A stretch of DNA of 64,000 nt from Mumia flava (GTDB lineage: Bacteria > Actinomycetota > Actinomycetes > Propionibacteriales > Nocardioidaceae): contig NZ_PGEZ01000001.1 of assembly GCF_002797495.1 (NCBI RefSeq), forward strand, positions 1,302,001-1,366,000. Direction: 5' to 3'. The notes beneath the pieces are model-generated. The model was not told the DNA's origin and searched no databases. It worked only from the letters and a program-made list of their open reading frames with translations. Shown here in pieces: positions 41,426-50,278 of the stretch (positions within the stretch are counted from its first letter, which is position 1; each line of letters begins with the position of its first letter). Made by a program: the position numbers and the translations under genes.

Positions 41426-42541
41426 TCAGGCGAGCGCCTCGGCGATGCTGATCGCGTCGAGCTCGAGCGCGGCACCGACCGACGCGTTCGTCAGCGCACC
41501 GCCGTGGGTGGACAGGCCGAGCGCGAGCGCGTCGTCGTCGACGCACGCCTGACGCCAGCCCTTGTCGGCCAGCGCGACCGCGTACGGCAGGGTCACGTTC
41601 GTGAGCGCGTAGGTGGAGGTGTGCGGGACCGCGCCCGGCATGTTCGCGACGCAGTAGAAGACCGAGTCGTGGACGCGGAACGTCGGGTCGTCGTGCGTGG
41701 TCGCGCGCGAGTCCTCGAAGCATCCGCCCTGGTCGATCGAGATGTCGACGAGCACCGAGCCCGGCTTCATCCGCGAGACGAGCTCGTTCGAGACGAGCGT
41801 CGGGGCCTTCGCGCCCGCGGTCAGCACCGCGCCGATCACGAGGTCCGCGTCGAGCACGGCGCGCTCGACCTCGAGCGCGTTCGACGTCACGGTCTCGAGC
41901 CGGCCCTGGTAGAGCGCGTCGGCGGCACGGAGCTTGTCGACGTCGCGGTCCAGCAGGACGACGTCGGCCTGCATGCCGACGGCCATCGCGGCGGCGTTCA
42001 TGCCGGAGACGCCGGCACCGATGATCGCGACCTTCGCCGAACGGACGCCGGAGACGCCGCCGAGCAGCACGCCGCGGCCGCCGCCGGAGCGGGTCAGGTG
42101 CGCGGCGCCGGCCTGCGGTGCGAGGCGGCCGGCGACCTCGGACATCGGGGCGAGCAGCGGCAGCGCGCCGTTGCCGGTCTGCACCGTCTCGTACGCGATC
42201 GAGGTGACGTTGCGGCGCATCAGCTCCTCGGTGAGGGGCTTGTCGGCGGCGAGGTGGAGGTAGGTGAAGAGCGTCTGGCCGGCACGCATGCGGTGGTACT
42301 CCTCGGCCACCGGCTCCTTGACCTTGAGGATCAGGTCGCCGAAGGCCCACGTGGCGTCGGCGTCCTCGAGGATCTTCGCGCCCGCGGCGAGGTAGTCCTC
42401 GTCGGTGATCGACGAACCGAGGCCTGCGCCGGCCTGCACGGCGACCTCGTGGCCGCCGGCGACGAGCTCGTGCACGCCGGCCGGGGTGATCGCCACCCGG
42501 TACTCGTGGTTCTTGACTTCCTTCGGCACGCCGATCTTCAT
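41426..42541 (-). CDS. ald: Alanine dehydrogenase
   Basis: Encodes 371 aa, full family length. The N-terminus MKIGVPKEVKNHEYRVAITP A contains the catalytic Lys/Arg set; then LKVKEPVAEEY, FTYLHLAADK (active His), AGAAHLTRSGGGRGVLLGGV SGVRSAKVAIIGAGVSGMNA and DISIDQGGCFEDSRATTHDD P. It reversibly deaminates L-alanine to pyruvate with NAD+. The gene is divergent from an Lrp/AldR regulator, as in mycobacteria, where AldR controls ald in response to alanine. Confidence 0.96.
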   Translation of the reverse strand: MKIGVPKEVKNHEYRVAITPAGVHELVAGGHEVAVQAGAGLGSSITDEDYLAAGAKILEDADATWAFGDLILKVKEPVAEEYHRMRAGQTLFTYLHLAADKPLTEELMRRNVTSIAYETVQTGNGALPLLAPMSEVAGRLAPQAGAAHLTRSGGGRGVLLGGVSGVRSAKVAIIGAGVSGMNAAAMAVGMQADVVLLDRDVDKLRAADALYQGRLETVTSNALEVERAVLDADLVIGAVLTAGAKAPTLVSNELVSRMKPGSVLVDISIDQGGCFEDSRATTHDDPTFRVHDSVFYCVANMPGAVPHTSTYALTNVTLPYAVALADKGWRQACVDDDALALGLSTHGGALTNASVGAALELDAISIAEALA

Positions 42542-42588
42542 CGCGGTCCCTCCTGAACGCCTGGCTGAAGCTCCCCCCATCGTCGGGG

Positions 42589-42657
42589 GAATCTTCGACC
42601 ACATGGGACATTCGTGAATCTGAAACGATGTGATGGCATCCTGGACGAACTAGATTC
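42589..42657. promoter_or_regulatory. GAATC/GATTC half-sites in the ald-aldR gap
   Basis: GAATC at 42589-42593 and 42616-42620 and GATTC at 42653-42657 are spread over the 161-bp divergent region. Lrp/AldR proteins bind several phased half-sites and wrap DNA, so these are plausible contacts. I could not fit them to a published AldR consensus by eye. Confidence 0.4.
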
Positions 42658-42702
42658 GGTCCGGACCGGCACCCGGCGCCGTACCACCGAACGGAGTTCG
42701 CC

Positions 42703-43164
42703 ATGTCCGAGATCGAGCTCGACGACGTCGACCACCGCCTGCTCTCCGAGGTCGCGGCCGACGGCCGGATCGCCAACAACGTTCTCGCCCGACGGCTCGG
42801 GATCGCGCCCTCGACCTGCCTGACGCGCACCCGGCGCCTGATCGACGCCGGAGTGATCCGCGGCTTCCACGCGGAGCTGGACCTCGCCGCCCTCGGGCGA
42901 CCGCTGCAGGCGATGATCTCGATCCGGCTGCAGCCGAGCGCCCGCAACCAGATCGAGGAGTTCCAGCACTACCTGACGACCCTGCCCGGAGTCATCAACG
43001 TCTACTTCCTCGCCGGCACCGAGGACTTCCAGATCCACGTGGCTGCACCCGACGGCGACGCGCTGCGCGACTTCGTCGTCGGGTCGATCAGCCGCCGCCG
43101 CGAGGTCGCCGGGACGCACACGAGCCTGATCTTCAGCCACGTACGGCCGCCGCTGGCGGTGTGA
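42703..43164 (+). CDS. aldR: Lrp/AsnC family regulator, AldR-like
   Basis: Encodes 153 aa. HTH at about 8-65 (DDVDHRLLSEVAADGRIANN, RRLGIAPSTCLTRTRRLIDA GVI) and RAM effector domain at about 75-150 (QAMISIRLQPSARNQIEEFQ, VYFLAGTEDFQIHVAAPD). The divergent position next to ald is the basis for the AldR call. It would sense alanine and activate or repress ald. Confidence 0.88.
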   Translation: MSEIELDDVDHRLLSEVAADGRIANNVLARRLGIAPSTCLTRTRRLIDAGVIRGFHAELDLAALGRPLQAMISIRLQPSARNQIEEFQHYLTTLPGVINVYFLAGTEDFQIHVAAPDGDALRDFVVGSISRRREVAGTHTSLIFSHVRPPLAV

Positions 43165-43192
43165 GCCGCGCGCAGCCGGCCGTACGGCGTGG

Positions 43193-43465
43193 TCAGTCGC
43201 CCGGCCACTCCCCCGTGAACCGGTGGAAGCCTTGAGCGCCCGCCCGGTCGATCGACGCCTTCACGACCCCGTAGATCAGCCCCTGGATCGCGGCGGCGAG
43301 CAGGATCTCGCGCCACCCGTACGCGGACGAGAGCGGATCGGGCTTCTCGTCGGAGTCGTCGACCTTCGCCCACACCTTCTTGAAGATCGCCGCGGCGGCC
43401 ATCCCGCCCGCGATCCCGGAGACGATGCCAACGGGTCGGTACGCCAGCTTCGCTGCACTCGGCAT
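43193..43465 (-). CDS. DUF4235 membrane protein
   Basis: Encodes 90 aa with membrane segments at about 10-28 and 52-70. 'KLAYRPVGIVSGIAGGMAAA AIFKKVWAKVDDSDEKPDPL' and 'YGWREILLAAAIQGLIYGVV KASIDRAGAQGF' are a good match to DUF4235, a small actinobacterial family of unknown function. It is the last gene of a three-gene run with a 2-nt gap to the acidic protein. Confidence 0.85.
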   Translation of the reverse strand: MPSAAKLAYRPVGIVSGIAGGMAAAAIFKKVWAKVDDSDEKPDPLSSAYGWREILLAAAIQGLIYGVVKASIDRAGAQGFHRFTGEWPGD

Positions 43466-43467
43466 GC

Positions 43468-43623
43468 TCAGTCCTCTTCCTCGGGCTGGTCCTCGGGGTA
43501 CGGCTCCCCGGGCTGCGGGGTCTGCGGGCTCGTGCGGGGGTCGGTGTCCGGGTCGGTCACCGGGTCGTCCCCCTCCGGCTCGGTCTTGCCGCCATCACCG
43601 ACGCTCATCATGTCGTCCACCAT
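43468..43623 (-). CDS. Small acidic Pro/Asp-rich protein
   Basis: Encodes 51 aa, VDDMMSVGDGGKTEPEGDDP then repeated D/P/E/T residues ending DQPEEED; about a third of residues are acidic, so it is probably disordered. An AGAAGGAG site sits 9 nt before ATG 43623, and it lies between topoisomerase IB and the DUF4235 gene with small gaps, so it is likely expressed. No family known. Confidence 0.6.
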   Translation of the reverse strand: MVDDMMSVGDGGKTEPEGDDPVTDPDTDPRTSPQTPQPGEPYPEDQPEEED

Positions 43624-43658
43624 GCCACCGTCTCCTTCTCGTGTCCGGACAGGAACGA

Positions 43659-44669
43659 TCACCCGTCCTCCAGCAGACGCAGCACCGCCCGCTCGATCGC
43701 GGGGCGGTGCTGCTCGACGTCGGGAGCCGGGCCGAGCCGGGTGAGCGCCGGCCGGATCGTCGTCCCCTCCTCGAACAGCTCGACCACCCGCGGGTTCACG
43801 TACGACGCACGGGCGACGGTCGGGGTGTTGCCGAGCAGGTCGGCGACCTCGCGCATCGTCGCCGCCACCGCCCGCCGCCGCGCGGTCGCCGACGCGGCGC
43901 CGGCATCCGCACCAGCGAGCGACACGGCGGCGATCACGGTCGCGTGCCACGTCCGGAAGTCCTTCGCCGTCATGTCGGCGCACACGCGCTCCTGGAGATA
44001 GGCGTTCACGTCGATGCTCGCCAGCTCGGTCCAGGTGCGACGCTCCCGGAACGCGAGCAGGGTCTCGCCCTCCCGCCGGCGGCGCATCGGCGCGACCACC
44101 TCGTACGCCGGGGCGTCGGTGATCACGGAGTGCTGCGCGATGCCCGACTTCCCGACGTACGCGAACTCCATCGTCGCGCCGTCGCGGCGGAGCCGTACGT
44201 GCTCCTTGCGCAGCGTCGCGAGGCCGTACCCGCCTCCCTGCGCGGCGTAGCGGTCGTTGCCGACCCGGAACAGGCCGCGGTCGAGCAGCCGGAAGGCCGC
44301 CGCGAGCGCCCGGTCGCGCGGCGGCGCGTCCGCCTGGAGGTCCTGGTCGGCGCGCTCGCGGCCGGCGGGGAGGCGGTGCGCGACCTCGAGGACGCGCTCG
44401 TGCTTCTCCTGCTCCATCTTCTCCCGCCACGCCGGGTGGTAGAGGTACTGCGTCCGCCCGGCCGCATCACGTCCGGTCGCCTGGAGGTGACCGTTGGGCC
44501 ACCGGCAGATCCAGACCTCCTCCCAGGCGGGCGGGATCACGAGGGCGACGCAGCGGGCGCGGTCCTCGGCGGCCAGCAGGGCGCCGTGCTGGTCGAGGTA
44601 CGTGAACCCGCGTCCGGCCCGGCGGCGGGTCCAGCCCGGCTGGGTGCGCGAGACCGTACGGAACCTCAC
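43659..44669 (-). CDS. DNA topoisomerase IB (poxvirus-like)
   Basis: Encodes 336 aa, the size of bacterial poxvirus-like TopIB. The N-terminal GFTYLDQHGALLAAEDRARC V and IPPAWEEVWICRWPNGHLQA TGRDAAGRTQYLYHPAWRE are family hallmarks. The C-terminal catalytic domain has KDFRTWHATV and the nucleophilic Tyr in ARASYVNPRVVELF. It relaxes supercoils through a 3'-phosphotyrosine intermediate. It heads a run with the acidic protein and DUF4235, a grouping often seen in soil actinobacteria with Ku/LigD genes; none of those are here. Confidence 0.93.
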   Translation of the reverse strand: MRFRTVSRTQPGWTRRRAGRGFTYLDQHGALLAAEDRARCVALVIPPAWEEVWICRWPNGHLQATGRDAAGRTQYLYHPAWREKMEQEKHERVLEVAHRLPAGRERADQDLQADAPPRDRALAAAFRLLDRGLFRVGNDRYAAQGGGYGLATLRKEHVRLRRDGATMEFAYVGKSGIAQHSVITDAPAYEVVAPMRRRREGETLLAFRERRTWTELASIDVNAYLQERVCADMTAKDFRTWHATVIAAVSLAGADAGAASATARRRAVAATMREVADLLGNTPTVARASYVNPRVVELFEEGTTIRPALTRLGPAPDVEQHRPAIERAVLRLLEDG

Positions 44670-44849
44670 GGGCGCGACCGCGGTCCGGTGACGAGGCGAG
44701 ACGCGACGAGCATGGGCGGGCTCCGGTTCTCCCAGAGGTCCGTGGCTCGCTGCTCGACCACGTACGGGGTGCTACCGCTCTTCCTAGCACGCCGCGAGAG
44801 CCGCGTCAGGGGGCGACGGGCGGCCAGGTTCGGATCACCCACGGCCGTT

Positions 44850-44885
44850 TTGCACTTTGCAGGAAACGTGCAATAGTTGCACTCA
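44850..44885 (+). promoter_or_regulatory. Efflux operon promoter with TTGCAC operator
   Basis: GTGCAATAGTTGCAC (44868-44882) is a perfect palindrome, and a further TTGCAC lies at 44850-44855, pairing with GTGCAA 18 nt later. The -10-like AATAGT (44872-44877) is inside the palindrome and ends 7 nt before ATG 44885, so the transcript starts at or next to the start codon. The TetR gene it precedes is the expected repressor. Confidence 0.7.
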
Positions 44886-45478
44886 TGTCTGAGAGTGCAA
44901 GCGATCTCCGCCGACGGCGCACCGCCGAGCTGATCATCGGCTGCGCCCAGGACCTGGCCGAGGAACGCGGCCTGGACGGCTTCACGATGGACGACGTCGC
45001 TGAAGCCGCGGGCGTCTCGCGCAGGACGCTGTTCAACCACGTCGCCGGCAAGTACGACGCCGTCCTGGGTGCGCCACCGAAGCCCAATCCGGCCCGGCTC
45101 GACGAGTTCCGCACCGGCGGACCCACCGGCCACCTCGGCGACGACGTGAAGGTCGTGATCATCGACCTCTTGAACGCCCAGAACGTCGACCCCGAGGCTC
45201 TCGACCGCGTCCGCCGACTGATCCGCTCCGACGCACGCCTGCAGCACGAGATGCACAAGAAGTTCGCCGTGGTCGCCGAGTTCTTCACCGCAGCGATCCT
45301 CGAGCGCGAAGGACCGGACTACCCCGCACTCCACGCCCAGGCCGCGGCCCAGGTGATCCTCGCCGTCTTCGACCTCGCGCTCGACGCCTTCGTCCAGGAC
45401 CCCACGACCAGGCTCGTCGACTACTACCTGGCCGCGTTCGACGGCGCCTCCGCGCTGTTCGCCCGACCGACCAGCTGA
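44885..45478 (+). CDS. TetR family repressor of the efflux operon
   Basis: Encodes 197 aa. HTH at about 10-58 (AELIIGCAQDLAEERGLDGF TMDDVAEAAGVSRRTLFNHV AGKYDAVL). The ligand domain carries RVRRLIRSDARLQHEMHKK. It is the first gene of a same-strand run with an MMPL pump, a 14-TM MFS exporter and a reductase, the standard layout for a drug-responsive, autoregulated efflux operon. Confidence 0.92.
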   Translation: MSESASDLRRRRTAELIIGCAQDLAEERGLDGFTMDDVAEAAGVSRRTLFNHVAGKYDAVLGAPPKPNPARLDEFRTGGPTGHLGDDVKVVIIDLLNAQNVDPEALDRVRRLIRSDARLQHEMHKKFAVVAEFFTAAILEREGPDYPALHAQAAAQVILAVFDLALDAFVQDPTTRLVDYYLAAFDGASALFARPTS

Positions 45479-45523
45479 TCCGTCGCTCCCCGCTCCCCGC
45501 TTCCCCGATCCCAGGAGATCCCG

Positions 45524-47863
45524 ATGGCCTCCCTGTTGTACCGACTCGGTAAGACCGCCTACCGTCGCTGGCCGGTCGTGCTGGTCGCGTGGCTGCTGGC
45601 GCTGGGTGGCGTGGCCACCGTCGCGTCGACGATGTCGCAGCCGATGACCGACCAGTTCTCCATCCCCGGCATCCCGTCGGAGACGGCGACCGAGCTGCAG
45701 CAGGAGCTGTTCCCGGGTTCGGGCAGCGCGATCGACGAGGCATCGGTCACGATCGTGGTCGCCGCACCCGAGGGCGACACGCTGGCCGACGAGCCGTACG
45801 CCGGCCGGGTCACGACGCTGGTCGACGAGCTCGGCTCGGTTCCCCAGATGCCCGACGACCCGTTGGCGGGGCCGGTGCAGGCCTCGGCGGCGATGGAGGA
45901 GCAGATCGTCGGCGCCGCGGTGCAACGTGCCCAGCAGTCCGGGGGCGACGTGGCAGCGGCCCGAGCGGCCGCGGAAGCCGACGCCGCCGCGATCTCACCG
46001 CTGTCGGCCGACGGCCGGGTCGGCACCATCGACTTCGCCTTCGACGTGGACACGCCGACCGACGTCGACGCCGCGACCCACGACGCGGTCGAGGAGGTCA
46101 TGGAGGACGCCCGAGGCGACGGCCTGCAGGTCGAGGCGTACGGCGCCGGCATCGACGGCGGCCCGGGCGGCGGAGAGGAAGGCGTTCCGACCGCGGAGCT
46201 GATCGGCATCGGGATCGCGCTGGTCGTGCTGGCGTTCACCTTCGGGTCCCTGGTCGCTGCGGGGCTGCCGATCCTGACGGCCGGGATCGGGGTGGCGCTG
46301 GGCGTCACCGGGTTCACCGCGATGACCGCGTTCGTCGAGCTCGACTCCAGCACCCCGCTGCTCGCGACGATGATCGGCCTCGGTGTGGGCATCGACTACG
46401 CCTTGTTCATCCTCGCCCGCTACCGCACCGAGCTCGACCACACCGACGATCGGGAGGAGGCGATCGGGATCGCGGTCGGCACCGCCGGCTCCGCGGTGGT
46501 CTTCGCCGGCCTCACCGTCGTCATCGCCCTCGCCGCGTTGAGCCTGACCGGCATCCCGTTCCTGGCCGCGATGGGGTGGGGCGCCGCCGGGACCGTCATC
46601 ATCGCGGTCCTGGTCGCGCTCACCCTCGTGCCTGCCGTGCTGGGGATCCTCAAGTCCCGGGCCTTCGGGCTGCGCTTCCGGCGACACGAGCCCCGGCGTG
46701 ACGAAGCCGGCAAGGTCGTCAACGGTGGCGTCCGCTGGGCCCGGCTCGTGGGTCGCGCCCCACTGGCGTTCGCCGCCCTGGTCGTGGTCGCCCTCGGCGC
46801 CCTCGCCATCCCGGCCTCGACCATGCACCTGGCGTTCCCGTCGGACTCCACCGCACCGTCCGACACCACCCAGCGCAAGGCCGCCGACCTCGTCAACGAA
46901 TCCTTCGGGGAGGGCCGCCTCGCGCCCATGCTGACCGTGATCGACGGCCGCGACGTCGCCGCCGAGGACCGACCCGCTGCGTACCAGGAGGTCGTCGCAT
47001 GGGCCGGCGGCCACGACGGCGTCGACCACGCCCAGCTCGGCGGGATGAACGAGGACGGCACCGGCGCCCTCATGCTCATCACGCCCGCCCACGGACCCGA
47101 CGACACCGCCACCGAGGACCTCCTCCACGACCTGCGCACCACGCAGTCCGAGATCGAGCAGACCACCGGCACCACGATCGGCATCACCGGACTGACCGCG
47201 ATCCAGGCCGACGTGTCCGAGCGGATCGCCGACGTGCTGCCGGCCTACCTGGCGGTGGTGATCGGGCTGGCGTTCCTCATCCTGATGCTGGTGTTCCGCT
47301 CGATCCTGGTGCCGTTGACCGCCACGCTCGGGTTCCTGCTGTCGGTGATGGCCACGCTGGGCGCGACCGTCGCGGTCTTCCAGGAGGGCACCTTCGGACT
47401 CTTCGAGGGCCAGCCGATCGTCAGCTTCATCCCGATCTTCCTGATCGGGCTGGTCTTCGGCCTGGCGATGGACTACCAGGTCTTCCTCGTCACCCGGATC
47501 CGCGAGGCGCACGTTCACGGCGCCTCGTACCGCGAAGCGGTCGTCGACGGCTTCCGCAACAGCGCCCGGGTCGTGACCGCGGCGGCACTCATCATGATCT
47601 CGGTCTTCGGCGGGTTCATGTTCATGCCCGACCCGATCCTGCAGTCCATGGGCTTCGCGCTCGCGGCCGCCGTCGCCTTCGACGCGTTCGTCGTACGGAT
47701 GTGCCTCATCCCTGCGCTCATGTACCTGATGGGCGAACGCGCCTGGTGGCTCCCTCGGTGGCTCGACCGGATCCTGCCCGACATCGACGTCGAGGGCGAG
47801 AACCTCGACCGCCCGCACCTGGACGGCGACCGCGAACGCGACGCGCAGCCGGTCCAGGCGTGA
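45524..47863 (+). CDS. MMPL family RND-type transporter
   Basis: Encodes 779 aa with 12 membrane segments in two halves. Each half has the MMPL helix with a charged pore residue: IGLGVGIDYALFILARYR (about 285) and GLVFGLAMDYQVFLVTRI (about 645). Two periplasmic loops (about 40-205 and 425-560) separate TM1/2 and TM7/8. This YdfJ-like type exports lipids or hydrophobic drugs using proton motive force. CAGGAG precedes ATG 45524. Confidence 0.93.
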   Translation: MASLLYRLGKTAYRRWPVVLVAWLLALGGVATVASTMSQPMTDQFSIPGIPSETATELQQELFPGSGSAIDEASVTIVVAAPEGDTLADEPYAGRVTTLVDELGSVPQMPDDPLAGPVQASAAMEEQIVGAAVQRAQQSGGDVAAARAAAEADAAAISPLSADGRVGTIDFAFDVDTPTDVDAATHDAVEEVMEDARGDGLQVEAYGAGIDGGPGGGEEGVPTAELIGIGIALVVLAFTFGSLVAAGLPILTAGIGVALGVTGFTAMTAFVELDSSTPLLATMIGLGVGIDYALFILARYRTELDHTDDREEAIGIAVGTAGSAVVFAGLTVVIALAALSLTGIPFLAAMGWGAAGTVIIAVLVALTLVPAVLGILKSRAFGLRFRRHEPRRDEAGKVVNGGVRWARLVGRAPLAFAALVVVALGALAIPASTMHLAFPSDSTAPSDTTQRKAADLVNESFGEGRLAPMLTVIDGRDVAAEDRPAAYQEVVAWAGGHDGVDHAQLGGMNEDGTGALMLITPAHGPDDTATEDLLHDLRTTQSEIEQTTGTTIGITGLTAIQADVSERIADVLPAYLAVVIGLAFLILMLVFRSILVPLTATLGFLLSVMATLGATVAVFQEGTFGLFEGQPIVSFIPIFLIGLVFGLAMDYQVFLVTRIREAHVHGASYREAVVDGFRNSARVVTAAALIMISVFGGFMFMPDPILQSMGFALAAAVAFDAFVVRMCLIPALMYLMGERAWWLPRWLDRILPDIDVEGENLDRPHLDGDRERDAQPVQA

Positions 47864-47900
47864 CCCACCCGCCCGTACCCGCTTCCACGGAGGACACGAC

Positions 47901-49457
47901 ATGACCACCAGCTCCAGCCCGGGCGCCGCGGAGCCCGGAGCCGACGACTCCGGCGGACTGGACCGCAACGTCATCATCACCGGCCTGGTGATCGTGGCGG
48001 GCCTGATCATGGTCGTGCTCGACACCACGATCGTGAACGTCGCGCTCGACACCCTCAGCCAGGAGCTCGGCGCCGGACTGTCCACCACCCAGTGGGTCGT
48101 GACCGGCTACCTCCTCGCCGTGGCCATGGTCATCCCCATCACGGGGTGGGCGATGGACCGGTTCGGATCCAGACCGACCTGGATCACCGCGCTGTCACTG
48201 TTCGTGGTGGGCTCCGCGCTGTGCGCGCTGGCGTGGGACATCCAGTCCCTGATCGTCTTCCGCATCCTCCAGGGCCTCGGCGGCGGCATGCTGATGCCGG
48301 CCGGGCAGGCGATGATCGCACGCGCCGCCGGACCGGGCCGGATGGGCCGGGCGATGGCCATCCTCGGTGTCCCGATGCTGCTCGGCCCGGTCTTCGGTCC
48401 CGTCATCGGTGGAGCGCTCGTCGAGTACAGCAGCTGGCACTGGATCTTCATCGTCAACGTCCCGATCGGCATCCTCGCGGTCGCCCTCGCATTCTGGCGG
48501 CTCCCCGCCGACGACGATCTCGTCGACGCCGGCCGCCTCGACTGGCTCGGCCTCGTCCTGCTGTCGGGCAGCCTCGCGAGCCTCCTGTACGGCCTCTCGG
48601 AGGCCAGCTCCGCGGGCGGCTTCAGCGAGTGGAACGTGCTGGGCTGGCTGATCGGCGGCGGCGTCGGTCTCCTGGCCTACGTCGGCCACAGTCTGCGCAA
48701 GGGCGCCGACTCGATCATCGACGTCCGGCTCCTCGGCAACCGACTGTTCGCGATGAGCACGGTCGCGGTCTTCCTGGTCGCGATCGGCCTGTTCGGTGGG
48801 ATGCTGCTGCTCCCGCTGTACTACCAGACCGTCCGCGGCGAGGGAGCCCTGAACGCCGGCCTCCTGCTCGCCCCGCAAGGACTCGGCGCGATCGTGGCCA
48901 TGATCATCGGCGGTCGCCTCACCGACCGGATCGGCGCCGGCTACGTCGTGCCCGTCGGCGTGACCCTCGGCCTCCTCGGCACGCTCCCGTTCACCCAGGT
49001 CGGCACCGACACCTCGTACTGGTGGCTCAGCCTCGTGCTGTTCGTACGCGGCATGGGCCTCGGCGCCGTGATGATGCCGACGATCTCCTCGGCCTACCTC
49101 AAGCTCGGCGCCGACAAGGTCACCCGGGCCGCGCCCACCCTGTCGGCGATCCAACAGGTCGGCGCCTCCCTCGGATCGGCCGTGCTCGTCACCGCCCTGA
49201 CCGCCCACTTCACCGGACTGCTGTCCGACCAAGGCGTCCAGAGCCAAGGCAGCGGCTCCGACGCACTCGGCGCGATCCCGCCCGAGGCCATGCCGGTCGT
49301 CGGACCCCTGCTGGCCGACTCCTTCGGCTTCGCGTTCTGGATCGCGTTCGGCCTCACCGCCGTCATCTACATCCCCGCGCTGTTCCTGCCCCGCCACGGC
49401 AAGAACAGCGCAGGCACCACCGACGCCGCCGAGACAGCAGCGCCGCCCGTGCTCTGA
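47901..49457 (+). CDS. DHA2 (EmrB/QacA) family MFS exporter
   Basis: Encodes 518 aa and 14 predicted membrane segments. Motifs: VLDTTIVNVALDTL (D1), TTQWVVTGYLLAVAMVIPIT GWAMDRFGSR (motif A), RILQGLGGGMLMPAGQAMIA and ILGVPMLLGPVFGPVIGGAL (motif C), marking a drug:H+ antiporter. It lies 37 nt after the MMPL gene with a GGAGG site. Confidence 0.94.
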   Translation: MTTSSSPGAAEPGADDSGGLDRNVIITGLVIVAGLIMVVLDTTIVNVALDTLSQELGAGLSTTQWVVTGYLLAVAMVIPITGWAMDRFGSRPTWITALSLFVVGSALCALAWDIQSLIVFRILQGLGGGMLMPAGQAMIARAAGPGRMGRAMAILGVPMLLGPVFGPVIGGALVEYSSWHWIFIVNVPIGILAVALAFWRLPADDDLVDAGRLDWLGLVLLSGSLASLLYGLSEASSAGGFSEWNVLGWLIGGGVGLLAYVGHSLRKGADSIIDVRLLGNRLFAMSTVAVFLVAIGLFGGMLLLPLYYQTVRGEGALNAGLLLAPQGLGAIVAMIIGGRLTDRIGAGYVVPVGVTLGLLGTLPFTQVGTDTSYWWLSLVLFVRGMGLGAVMMPTISSAYLKLGADKVTRAAPTLSAIQQVGASLGSAVLVTALTAHFTGLLSDQGVQSQGSGSDALGAIPPEAMPVVGPLLADSFGFAFWIAFGLTAVIYIPALFLPRHGKNSAGTTDAAETAAPPVL

Positions 49458-49484
49458 GCACGCCGCACGCAGGAAAGGACATCG

Positions 49485-50135
49485 ATGCGCATCGCGCTCC
49501 TGGGAGCGACCGGACGGACCGGCCGCAACGTCACCGAACAAGCACGCGCGGCCGGCCACCACGTGGTCGCCTACGTACGACGACCCGAAGCCCTGGCCCC
49601 CGGAGCGGGCCTGACCGTCGTGGGCGGACAGCTCGACGACCGCGAGGCCCTCACCGCGGCGTTCGCCGGCTGCGACGCAGTGGTCCTGACGCTGGGGCCG
49701 TCGAGGATCACGAACGCGAGCAAGCCACTGATGCAGGTCGCGGTTCCGGCCGCGATCGAGGCGGCCAGAGCCACCGGCGTGAGCCGGATCGTCGTCCTCT
49801 CCGCGCTCGGCGTCGGCGAGACCTTCGCGAACACGCGCTACCCCTACCGCTTCGGGTGCCGGACGTTCCTCGCCGGCAACTTCCGCGAGCACACCGCCGG
49901 CGAGTCGGCTCTCGTCGGCAGCGGCCTCGACTGGACGACCGTCCACCCCGGCCCGCTGTCCGACGGCGAGCGCACGCCGTTCCCGACCGTGGTCGACGCG
50001 GCGACCGGATACCGCATGCCGGGCGCGCCCCGTACGACCCGGGCGGACGTCGCCGCCACCATCCTCGGTGCCCTCGAGGACCCGACGACTTTCGGCAAGC
50101 AGCTGCTCGTCACCTCGGCACGCCAGGCCTCGTAA
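49485..50135 (+). CDS. NAD(P)H-binding (SDR-a5/NmrA-like) oxidoreductase
   Basis: Encodes 216 aa. Rossmann motif RIALLGATGRTGRNVTEQAR at residues 2-21, then VVLTLGPSRI, GVSRIVVLSALGVGE and DWTTVHPGPLSDG. These flavin-reductase/NmrA-like proteins act on NADPH-dependent reduction or sense redox. As the last gene of the efflux operon (27-nt gap, GGAAAGG site) it may modify the compound that is exported; inference from position. Confidence 0.88.
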   Translation: MRIALLGATGRTGRNVTEQARAAGHHVVAYVRRPEALAPGAGLTVVGGQLDDREALTAAFAGCDAVVLTLGPSRITNASKPLMQVAVPAAIEAARATGVSRIVVLSALGVGETFANTRYPYRFGCRTFLAGNFREHTAGESALVGSGLDWTTVHPGPLSDGERTPFPTVVDAATGYRMPGAPRTTRADVAATILGALEDPTTFGKQLLVTSARQAS

Positions 50136-50213
50136 GCCACGAGCCTCGCGCCCCATGGTGCGCCTGAGCGTGCTCGGCGGTCGTGTCGCCGACGGCGCTA
50201 CGCTGACCCGTTT

Positions 50214-50231
50214 ACAGACCGAAGGGTCAGT
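50214..50231. promoter_or_regulatory. ACAGACC/GGTCAGT palindrome before paaZ
   Basis: ACAGACCGAAGGGTCAGT is an imperfect palindrome. TAATAG, a -10-like box, follows immediately, so the site overlaps the promoter. Its ACCG-GGT core is similar to those of TetR-type PaaR sites that control phenylacetate genes, but I could not confirm the match. A GGAGGAG site precedes the paaZ start downstream. Confidence 0.45.
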
Positions 50232-50278
50232 AATAGCCTGACAAGCGACTGCTCAAACGCGACGGAGGAGTGGAAGTC

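Noticed and set aside
44885-50135. Recent horizontal transfer of the efflux operon
   Set aside because: The GC content and codon use look much like the neighbours, and no mobile-element ends are visible; only a formal codon analysis could support it.
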